DNA of 8,221 nt. Source: Woeseiaceae bacterium (lineage in GTDB: Bacteria; Pseudomonadota; Gammaproteobacteria; Steroidobacterales; Woeseiaceae). This document shows positions 1-6,233 of the stretch, piece after piece. Numbering within the stretch: position 1 is the stretch's first letter; every line of letters begins with the position of its first letter. The translations under genes were made by a program, and so were the position numbers. Where the stretch lies: assembly GCA_013138675.1 (NCBI GenBank), contig WTCH01000172.1:1-8221 (forward strand), read 5' to 3'. Below the pieces are notes generated by a model. That model had not been told where the DNA came from, did no database searches, and was given only the letters and a program-made list of their open reading frames with translations.

Positions 1-1431
1 GAACAGCAAATCCGTCGGATTCGGGCCCGTTGGATCAATGTACGGCTGTCGCAGGAACCCGGCTCCCGTGTCCGCGCCATAAGCAACAACGACTTCGCGA
101 TCGATTTCGGTCGCATACAGACCAGCGATCCAGCGAACCGACTGATCCTGTGGTGACGTAAAGCGTACCTCGAGGCTCGAATCCTGCTGATTGCGTTCCT
201 GGTACTGGTAGCCATCACACGCCGATGGCGTATAGGGACCGTAAATGCCGATAAAGTCGATATCGTTATTAGGTGGGAAGTTCCCGCTGCCTGGCGGGAA
301 AACGCCGAAAGGCTGGAAAAACGCACCAAACAAATCGTCCCGACCGGCACCGCCATCGGCAACCGGCTGGTTATTTAACGTGGCGCGATCGGAAAAACAG
401 GCGGGCGACGTGACCTCGTAGCCGTAGAACGTTGCACTCGTCCCATCGGACAACAGGTACTCGTCCAGATCGTTGTAGGAAGCGATAAAGGTCCAATCGC
501 CATTGTCGGTCTCGTAGTCAGCCTTGAACGCAAACTCGGTCGTCTCCTGCTTATTCTCACCGGGAACGTTGAATGAGAAGATGAAGTCATGGTCGTTTAC
601 GTCTGCGAAAAACGTCGGACCCAAGCCGAAATCCTCGGCGAACGCCGGTATCGCGAAAACGGCATTAAAATTGATTGCACCGCCTTCGACCTCGGAATAG
701 CCCGCACGAAAATCCAGATCGAGTCGGTCGTTCGGTTCGAATATCAGACGTCCGCGTACGGTCGTGTCCTCGAGATAGTCAACGGCTGAGCCAGGGTTCT
801 CGTAAACATTGGAAAAGACGCCGTCAAATTCGCGATAACTGGCCGCCAGGCTACCTCGTGCCGAGCCTCCAAGCGGGCCACTCATACGCAGCGACCCCTT
901 TGTGAAGCCGTCACTGCCGCCGCCCAATTTGACCTGACCCTCGAATTCATCTCCAGGCTCCCTGGTCGTAACGAGAATGGCACCGGCCACAGCATTGCGC
1001 CCATACAGGGCGCCCTGCGGCCCTTTAAGGACTTCGATCTGCTGCACATTAACGAGTTCTTCGTTAAAGCTGTTCGGATTCGTGCTCAGGATGCCATCTA
1101 CGACATAGGCGAAGGTCGACTCCGCGTCTCTCGTGGAAACGATGCCGCGGATACTCACCTGTGTGTCGCCGACGTTGGCTGTGTCAACGATGGTGACGTC
1201 AGGCATCAGCGATATAAAGTCGGCAGGTCGTTCGATACCGGCTCGTTCAATCGTTTGTTCCGTAAATGCAGTAATTGCGATAGGCACTTCCTGCAAACTC
1301 TCTGCGCGCTTACGTGCAGTGACGACGACTTCGTCGATCGCCAGCACACCGTCTTGCTGTGCGCTTGCCGTAGCAAAAGGCAGCATCGACAACATGCTGA
1401 TCAATACAATCGTTCTCGTAGCCGTTTTCAT
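1..1431 (-). CDS. TonB-dependent outer-membrane receptor (partial, N-terminal 477 residues)
   Basis: This is an active importer of the outer membrane, driven by TonB-ExbBD, for a substrate that the sequence does not identify. The frame is open from ATG at 1431 to the window edge, giving 477 residues; the rest of the beta-barrel lies outside (family members are usually 700-900 residues). Residues 1-24 are a signal peptide (MKTATRT, hydrophobic core, cleavage after ATASA). The TonB-box region is IDEVVVTARKR (32-42). The plug spans about 45-160, with the typical VSIRGI (92-97), YVVDGIL (109-115), QIEVLKGPQGALYGRNAVAGAI (131-152, split here only for description) and VTTREPG (154-160). Barrel strands follow. 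The start is fixed by an AAGGGGG ribosome site 7 nt upstream; an ATG 6 nt upstream in the same frame meets TGA after one codon. It lies 97 bp after the GntR gene, with a possible promoter of its own. A long loop between Cys345 and Cys405 is rich in Phe, Pro and Gly. The family is certain; the substrate is unknown. Confidence 0.95.
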   Translation of the reverse strand, partial: MKTATRTIVLISMLSMLPFATASAQQDGVLAIDEVVVTARKRAESLQEVPIAITAFTEQTIERAGIERPADFISLMPDVTIVDTANVGDTQVSIRGIVSTRDAESTFAYVVDGILSTNPNSFNEELVNVQQIEVLKGPQGALYGRNAVAGAILVTTREPGDEFEGQVKLGGGSDGFTKGSLRMSGPLGGSARGSLAASYREFDGVFSNVYENPGSAVDYLEDTTVRGRLIFEPNDRLDLDFRAGYSEVEGGAINFNAVFAIPAFAEDFGLGPTFFADVNDHDFIFSFNVPGENKQETTEFAFKADYETDNGDWTFIASYNDLDEYLLSDGTSATFYGYEVTSPACFSDRATLNNQPVADGGAGRDDLFGAFFQPFGVFPPGSGNFPPNNDIDFIGIYGPYTPSACDGYQYQERNQQDSSLEVRFTSPQDQSVRWIAGLYATEIDREVVVAYGADTGAGFLRQPYIDPTGPNPTDLLF

Positions 1432-1438
1432 ACCATTA

Positions 1439-1445
1439 CCCCCTT
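1439..1445 (-). promoter_or_regulatory. Shine-Dalgarno site of the TonB-dependent receptor
   Basis: The minus strand reads AAGGGGG followed by 7 nt and the ATG at 1431. It decides the start, because the nearby ATG at 1437 is followed almost at once by a stop in its frame. Confidence 0.7.
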
Positions 1446-1448
1446 CCC

Positions 1449-1467
1449 AAGCAGTGCTTTGCTGCTT
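1449..1467 (-). repeat. Small inverted repeat upstream of the receptor ribosome site
   Basis: On the minus strand AAGCAG and CTGCTT form a perfect 6-bp stem around a 7-nt loop. It ends three bases before the AAGGGGG ribosome site and lies in the predicted 5' leader. No T-run follows, so it is not an intrinsic terminator. It could shape access to the ribosome site or be chance; the stem is short. Confidence 0.3.
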
Positions 1468-1474
1468 TGTTATA

Positions 1475-1503
1475 ACTTTAGTTCTTTTCATGCGAGCTGG
1501 CAA
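1475..1503 (-). promoter_or_regulatory. Candidate sigma-70 promoter for the TonB-dependent receptor
   Basis: The minus strand has a -35-like TTGCCA (1498-1503, 5 of 6 consensus bases), a 17-nt spacer, and a -10-like TAAAGT (1475-1480, 4 of 6). This sits in the gap between the GntR gene and the receptor and would give a leader of about 35-40 nt. An 8-bp palindrome GTTATAAC lies just downstream. It was found by eye in an AT-rich gap, so confidence is limited. The receptor may also be reached by read-through from the operon, as no clear terminator follows the GntR gene. Confidence 0.35.
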
Positions 1504-1526
1504 GATCGAACTGGTTCTAACCGCCG

Positions 1527-2300
1527 TTAATCAAGACTCATCACCATTGCGAACTGATACAGCTCCGGGTTGTACAGCGCTTCAAGTACGTCAACAGTTT
1601 CGCCATTCTCCGTGGAGCTAAAGCGACGAACGGACAGCAATGCAGTCCCCGGTTCAACGTCGAGTTCCCCGGCAATACGACCAGATGCGCTCTTCGCGCT
1701 GAGTAACTGTTCCATTTTGGTCAGATTGATATTGTTTTCGCGCAGGAGATTCAATCGTGGCGTGCTTTCCAATTTACGCTTTGTGTAGGACCTGGAAATG
1801 CCGACTGTCCAACTGAGGTAGTAGGCGTAGGGCTCACCCTCTTCATTACTATTCACGCGGACGACCTTGTGTACCAGGTCACCCTCAGACAGATTCAGCC
1901 GTTCGCGAACATCGTCGGGCGGCACGACTTTTTCGATCGACACAACACGAACAATACTGTGCTCCGCCATCTCGATAAGACTATCGAGCATGCCGACGAG
2001 CGGGCCACGCACTGGTTTGGGTGTGTACAGGTAGGTGACATGAGAGCCCTTGCCGCGAAATCGGGAAACGAGATTTTCCGCAGCGAGTTCATCCATTGCG
2101 CGTTTCGCAGTGATTCGCGACACGTCAAACGTTGCAGTGAGCTGTTGTTCCGTCGGCATTTGCGCGTCAAGCGGTATCGTGCCGTCGAGAATCGCGGCCT
2201 TTAGCACCGAGTACAATTGGTGATAAAGCGGAACTCGTGACATGGTGCCGTTTTGTGCCAGTTGCCAATCGGCTTTTAGCTCATTCAACAGCTCAGGCAT
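1527..2300 (-). CDS. GntR-family (HutC/UTRA type) transcriptional regulator
   Basis: This is a 257-residue cytoplasmic DNA-binding regulator, most likely a ligand-released repressor of the operon in which it is the last gene. Residues about 22-90 form the GntR winged helix: VPLYHQLYSVLKAAI, MPTEQQLTATFDVSR, the recognition helix SRITAKRAMDEL (61-72) and the wing GKGSHV (83-88). Residues about 100-250 match the UTRA effector domain seen in HutC, FarR and TreR, ending with GTALLSVRR and a VDVLEALYNPELYQF strand. The start at 2300 was chosen because GGAG lies 7 nt upstream and the winged helix begins about 20 residues in. The same frame stays open upstream to 2447, but that extension is low-complexity Arg-rich translation of the hyuB 3' end. 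The gene overlaps hyuB by 8 nt, so translation is probably coupled. The effector cannot be inferred; UTRA ligands are usually small acids, sugars or amino-acid derivatives from the regulated pathway. Confidence 0.93.
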   Translation of the reverse strand: MPELLNELKADWQLAQNGTMSRVPLYHQLYSVLKAAILDGTIPLDAQMPTEQQLTATFDVSRITAKRAMDELAAENLVSRFRGKGSHVTYLYTPKPVRGPLVGMLDSLIEMAEHSIVRVVSIEKVVPPDDVRERLNLSEGDLVHKVVRVNSNEEGEPYAYYLSWTVGISRSYTKRKLESTPRLNLLRENNINLTKMEQLLSAKSASGRIAGELDVEPGTALLSVRRFSSTENGETVDVLEALYNPELYQFAMVMSLD

Positions 2301-4146
2301 GGGGTGGCTCCGGCGCTGGCAGGTGCGTCTCCTCAAGTGACCGCGCCTTGATTTCATCGATCGTGCCACCAAAGCTGAACAAGCCCACGTCACCGCGCGC
2401 ACCGCGCATCTCGTCGCGCAGCTTTTCAGTTGCTGCCGCGTCGGCACTACCGGCGTCGTCGATTACGACACCATAACGCTGCGCGCCGTCACGAGACACC
2501 AGGCCACGAGCGACGTCGACTTGTACCAACTCTGAGTCACGTTCCAGTGGGTCGCCCCAGCCACCACCACCCCAGGTGTTGAAGTAAAGGACGTCACCCT
2601 CTCTTACGTCGACTCCGTCACATTTCGCAGGTAACCACTCCTCACTACCGTCGGCACGGACCAGTCGCTTCGTCGACCGCATACCGGGATCGCCGCCTCG
2701 CACTCCCCACGGATAGGTAAGCCAGCGATCGTCATGAATACCAACTTGCCCGTCAACGAGAAACTCATAGGCCACCGACAGGCCATTACCACCTCTATGC
2801 AGTCCGGCACCTCCCGAATCGGCGATGGGCTCGTACTTGATGATGCGCAGTGGAAAGTAGGCCTCGATAAATTCGTTCGGTACGTTGGTGAACCCTGGCC
2901 ACAATGAGTGTCCATCCGGGCCGTCGCCGATCGGTCGGCCAGGAATTCCACCAAAGCCGATCTGGAACAGCTGGAACCACTCGCCTTTTTTGTCATACCC
3001 GGAGAAAAACAGGTGCGGGCTATCAGAAAAGCCAGCTGCGTTCATCGCGTCTGGCGCGCCCTGGCCCAACACCCCGCCCATAACATCAAATATCCGCCCC
3101 AACGCGTGAGTTCGGCCGGAAAGCGCCGCCGGGAAATTTGGTTTCAGAAGGCTACCTTGCGGGATGCGAACATCGACGAGTTCGTAGAAACCATCATTAA
3201 AGAGAATATGCGGATCGAATAGATTGATCGTGAACGATCCAAAGAACATTTTGAACATATCTTCGCTGAGATAGAAATTGATCGAGCTCTTGGCCTGTGG
3301 ATCAGTACCTTCAAAATCGAAGATCGCAACATCACCTTCGCGCCAAAGTTTGCAGGCTATCTTGTACGGCCCTTTACCAACCCCATCGTCACAAACAAAG
3401 TCCTCAAAATACTGTGGCTCCTCCGGGACGATCATGTTGATGATGGCACGCATCGCCTCGAGGTTTCGATCGAGCATGATCTGCATGGTTGTGTAGAAGG
3501 TGTCATCGCCGAAGCGCTCGGCGATCTCAACGCAGCGCTTGCCCGCGGTACGGCATGCCGCGACGAGTGCGTTCAGGTCAAAGCGATTCCACTCGGAGGT
3601 GCGTACATTGTGAAGGATCAATTCGAGCACATCAGCCTGCAACTCACCCTTCTTGTACAGTTTGGTCGGCGGAATCCGAATACCTTCCTGGTAAATTGTT
3701 TCTGCGCTTATCGGAATCGATCCGGGGACCATGACACCGTTGTCGGACATGTGACCAAACATTGCTGACCACGCCATGTGTCGGCCATCTTTGAAAATCG
3801 GCACGAGAACAATCCAGTCCGGCAAGTGCGAAACCGCGGCATTACACATGTACGGATCGTTCGTCAGAATGATGTCACCCTCTTCGATCTCGTCCTCGTA
3901 GGCATCCATGAAACCGCGAATGAACGAGCCAAACTGGCCGACAACCATCTTGCCGTCGCGATTCGCGACCATCGGGAAGCAGTCCCCTTGCTCGCGAATT
4001 CCCGGGCTCATCGCGGTCCGAAAAAGTACTGCATCCATTTCGACACGCACGTTTTTGAGCGCGTTTTCGATGATATCTACCGTTACCGTGTCAACGTCGA
4101 CGGTTTCGAACGGCGTGGAGTTTGTTTCAATGATTTTTGCTGTCAT
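2293..4146 (-). CDS. hyuB: Hydantoinase B / acetone carboxylase alpha-type subunit (HyuB)
   Basis: This 617-residue protein is the partner subunit of HyuA in an ATP-dependent hydantoinase/oxoprolinase/ketone carboxylase-type complex of the cytoplasm. The whole length fits the Hydantoinase_B family: IREQGDCFPMV (50-60), GDIILTNDPY (90-99), HLPDW (107-111), FGHMSDNG (130-137), EGIRIPP (about 154), the helix LILHNVRTSEWNR, ADSGGAGLHRGGNG (about 442-455) and the C-terminal GGGGWGDPLERD (about 526-537). His107, Asp110 and His132 have the H-x2-D...H spacing that I recall for the manganese ligands of acetone carboxylase alpha subunit, so the metal site is probably intact. ATG at 4146 overlaps the hyuA stop (ATGA), with GAGGAG 6 nt upstream, so the subunits are probably made in equal amounts. 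Length is typical for HyuB (500-620) and shorter than acetone carboxylase alpha (about 760). Whether the complex hydrolyses a cyclic amide or carboxylates a ketone is not decided. Confidence 0.93.
   Translation of the reverse strand: MTAKIIETNSTPFETVDVDTVTVDIIENALKNVRVEMDAVLFRTAMSPGIREQGDCFPMVANRDGKMVVGQFGSFIRGFMDAYEDEIEEGDIILTNDPYMCNAAVSHLPDWIVLVPIFKDGRHMAWSAMFGHMSDNGVMVPGSIPISAETIYQEGIRIPPTKLYKKGELQADVLELILHNVRTSEWNRFDLNALVAACRTAGKRCVEIAERFGDDTFYTTMQIMLDRNLEAMRAIINMIVPEEPQYFEDFVCDDGVGKGPYKIACKLWREGDVAIFDFEGTDPQAKSSINFYLSEDMFKMFFGSFTINLFDPHILFNDGFYELVDVRIPQGSLLKPNFPAALSGRTHALGRIFDVMGGVLGQGAPDAMNAAGFSDSPHLFFSGYDKKGEWFQLFQIGFGGIPGRPIGDGPDGHSLWPGFTNVPNEFIEAYFPLRIIKYEPIADSGGAGLHRGGNGLSVAYEFLVDGQVGIHDDRWLTYPWGVRGGDPGMRSTKRLVRADGSEEWLPAKCDGVDVREGDVLYFNTWGGGGWGDPLERDSELVQVDVARGLVSRDGAQRYGVVIDDAGSADAAATEKLRDEMRGARGDVGLFSFGGTIDEIKARSLEETHLPAPEPPHA
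2308..2311 (-). promoter_or_regulatory. Shine-Dalgarno site deciding the GntR start
   Basis: GGAG on the minus strand stands 7 nt before the ATG at 2300, inside the last codons of hyuB. No comparable site precedes the more upstream in-frame ATG codons at 2447 or 2360, supporting the 257-residue product. Confidence 0.6.
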
Positions 4147-6221
4147 GACGAACTCCTCACTTCGGCCGGGTTGATCAGAAGGTTGCCGACTTCGTCGACC
4201 GTGGCAGCATGTCCGGGCAGGACCAAGGTCGTCGAATCCATCTCAACGACAATTGCCGGTCCCGGGACGACCGTCCCGACGCCGAGCTTGCCGCGATCGT
4301 AGATGACCGCTTCATGCCACTCTTGTTCGTAATAGAACTTGGTGTCATGGAACTTGGCATCTTCGAGCTTGGTTTTCTTATCGCTCACTTCCTTGAGATC
4401 AGCCGTCAGACTGCTCTTCGCATTGACGATGGCTCGAATCATGACGATTTCGTGATCCTTACCATGCGCAAACGTGAATAGCTGCTCATGCTGGCGGTCA
4501 AATTCATCGGTCAGTACGGCAAGACCTTTTTTCTTGAGCTCATCACCGGTCACATTGAGCGATAACTGGAAAGCCTGGCCTGCATATCGAATATCCGCCT
4601 GGTATCTGACTTCCTGTTGATCGGACGGAATTCCGTCCGCTTCGAACGATTCACTCGCGCGCGCCCGAAGCATTTCGAGCTGCTCCAGGAATTCCTCGGT
4701 TGTGAGTCCATCAACCCGCGCCACGTATGTTTGCGACGCTTCGTCCCGGATCTGCGTTGTTGCATCGCCGTAGGCACACAGGACGCCTGGGCCCGGCGGT
4801 ACGATGACAGGCCACGAACCGCTGAGAATGCCGAGCGCATTTGAATGTAACGGGCCTGCACCACCAAAGCCGACCAGCGCGAAGTCGCGCGGATCGTAGC
4901 CCTGTTCGACTGACACGAGGCGAAGTGCACCAAGCATTGACTCATTGACGATCTTGATGATGCCTTCCGCGGCCGCCATAAGATCGATTGCCATTGCATC
5001 AGCGACGGTTTGCACCGCAGTGACTGCCGCGTCGCGATTAATATTCATGGCGCCGCCAAGTTTGACGTCCGATGGCAGGTATCCGAGTACGACGTTCGCA
5101 TCACAAACCGTGGGCTTGTCACCGCCTTTCATGTATGCCGCAGGCCCCGGATCTGCTCCGGCCGAGTCCGGACCGACGCGCAACGCTTTCGTTAGCTCTG
5201 GTGAGAATGCGATCGAGCCGCCACCGGCGCCGATCGTGCGAACATCGACTGACGGTGCACGTACCGTAATGTCACTAACACGGGTCTCACGGCGAATGCG
5301 TGCCTGACCATTTTGAATCAGCGCGACATCGGTCGACGTGCCGCCCATATCGAATGTCAGGATATTCTCGAAACCGCCGCGCTTACAGAAATACATAGCG
5401 CCTGCAACACCACCTGCCGGTCCCGACAACAACATATTGACCGGCGACTCGCTCGACGCGCGCGACGATGCAAGACCACCATCAGAACGAAGGATCGCCA
5501 GTTTAACGTCTTTGTGCAGCCGTTCCTCCAGAGACGATTGCATATTCTGCACGTACTTGGAAACCTGCGGCCGAACGTACGAGTTCACGACAGTCGTTTC
5601 CGTGCGTTCATACTCCTGCATCTCAGGAACGACTTCGCTGCTTATTGATATCGGTATGTCGCCAAAAAACTCCTGCGCGACGTCGCGTGTTTGCACCTCG
5701 TGCTCGCCATTGACGTAGGAGTTCAAAAGGCAGATCGTCAAAGCCTCGACTTTGCCGGTATCGGCCAGCGACTTCAGGTCACGTCGCAGCGCATCGACAT
5801 CAAGCTGTCTAACTGTATTGCCTTCGGCATCCATGCGCTCATCGGCTTCAATCGTAAGCTCGAGTGGTGCCAGCAACGGCGCTTTCATGTAGCTGACCCA
5901 GCCACCCAGACCTCCCGGACAGAATGAGCGCGCCACTTGCAATACTTGCCGGTAGCCCTTGGTCGTGATCAGCCCGACCCTGGCTCCTTTGCGTGTCAGA
6001 ACGGCGTTGGTTGCTACCGTAGTCCCGTGCATGACCTGATCGACCTGCTTTGCGTCGATATCTGACTCATCGCAAATGCGTTCGATGCCGTTCAGTACGC
6101 CGATCGATGAATCCTCCGGCGTGGACAATACCTTGGCCATGTATGTATGACCCGACGCTTCATCGACCAGTAACAGGTCGGTGAATGTGCCGCCAACATC
6201 AACTCCCAGACGAAACGCCAT
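4143..6221 (-). CDS. hyuA: Hydantoinase/oxoprolinase A, acetone carboxylase beta-type ATPase subunit (HyuA)
   Basis: This 692-residue cytoplasmic subunit binds and hydrolyses ATP to activate the substrate carbonyl (by phosphorylation, as known for 5-oxoprolinase and acetone carboxylase) before it passes to HyuB. Domains: Hydant_A_N about 4-183, with phosphate loop GVDVGGTFTD (6-15) and HGTTVATNAVL (65-75); the Hydantoinase_A ASKHA core about 202-490, with LSGPAGGVAGA (265-275), second phosphate loop FDMGGTSTDVAL (290-301), TIGAGGGSIA (329-338), GADPGPAAY (355-363) and the adenosine-side GFGGAGPLH (451-459); and a C-terminal beta domain about 503-680, ending in GPAIVVEMDSTTLVLPG (654-670). All nucleotide-binding motifs look intact and the length is usual (650-720). 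The variable stretch at 98-121, with CPGGLGGWVSYMK, replaces the region that often differs between substrate classes. The start at 6221 has AGGGGA 6 nt upstream. The stop overlaps the hyuB start. Exact substrate unknown. Confidence 0.95.
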   Translation of the reverse strand: MAFRLGVDVGGTFTDLLLVDEASGHTYMAKVLSTPEDSSIGVLNGIERICDESDIDAKQVDQVMHGTTVATNAVLTRKGARVGLITTKGYRQVLQVARSFCPGGLGGWVSYMKAPLLAPLELTIEADERMDAEGNTVRQLDVDALRRDLKSLADTGKVEALTICLLNSYVNGEHEVQTRDVAQEFFGDIPISISSEVVPEMQEYERTETTVVNSYVRPQVSKYVQNMQSSLEERLHKDVKLAILRSDGGLASSRASSESPVNMLLSGPAGGVAGAMYFCKRGGFENILTFDMGGTSTDVALIQNGQARIRRETRVSDITVRAPSVDVRTIGAGGGSIAFSPELTKALRVGPDSAGADPGPAAYMKGGDKPTVCDANVVLGYLPSDVKLGGAMNINRDAAVTAVQTVADAMAIDLMAAAEGIIKIVNESMLGALRLVSVEQGYDPRDFALVGFGGAGPLHSNALGILSGSWPVIVPPGPGVLCAYGDATTQIRDEASQTYVARVDGLTTEEFLEQLEMLRARASESFEADGIPSDQQEVRYQADIRYAGQAFQLSLNVTGDELKKKGLAVLTDEFDRQHEQLFTFAHGKDHEIVMIRAIVNAKSSLTADLKEVSDKKTKLEDAKFHDTKFYYEQEWHEAVIYDRGKLGVGTVVPGPAIVVEMDSTTLVLPGHAATVDEVGNLLINPAEVRSSS
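4153..4158 (-). promoter_or_regulatory. Shine-Dalgarno site of hyuB inside hyuA
   Basis: GAGGAG on the minus strand, 6 nt before the hyuB ATG, is near-perfect and lies within the final codons of hyuA. Together with the ATGA stop/start overlap it supports coupled translation of the two subunits. Confidence 0.7.
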
Positions 6222-6227
6222 ATGTGT

Positions 6228-6233
6228 TCCCCT
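6228..6233 (-). promoter_or_regulatory. Shine-Dalgarno site of hyuA overlapping the CoA-transferase stop
   Basis: The minus strand reads TTTAGGGGAACACATATG: AGGGGA begins within the TAG stop of the upstream CoA-transferase gene and stands 6 nt before the hyuA ATG. The two genes are 10 nt apart and must share a transcript. Confidence 0.7.

Noticed and set aside
1467..1474. TTGTTATA shared between the receptor gap and the operon promoter (7504-7511) as a common operator
   Set aside because: An AT-rich 8-mer shared between two AT-rich gaps is easily chance; the surrounding palindromes do not match each other.
1508..1522. Overlapping small palindromes GAACTGGTTC and GGTTCTAACC upstream of the receptor promoter
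   Set aside because: Arms are only 4 bp and unlike the palindromes at 7480-7522, so an operator assignment is not supported.
1133..1621. 162-residue plus-strand open frame
   Set aside because: It runs antisense across the receptor N-terminus, the gap and the end of the regulator gene, has no recognisable domain and disagrees with two clear gene families on the other strand.
2301..2447. N-terminal extension of the regulator (49 residues)
   Set aside because: The frame is open, but the segment is translated from hyuB in another frame, is Arg/Cys-rich without homology sense, and the GGAG site favours the start at 2300.
3778..4302. 174-residue plus-strand open frame
   Set aside because: It is antisense to the conserved hyuB N-terminus and hyuA C-terminus, with no family motif or good ribosome site; long antisense frames are common opposite GC-richer genes.
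2293..6221. Assignment of HyuA/HyuB as acetone carboxylase
   Set aside because: HyuB is well short of the usual alpha subunit length and there is no gamma subunit gene, so naming it acxAB would overstate the evidence.
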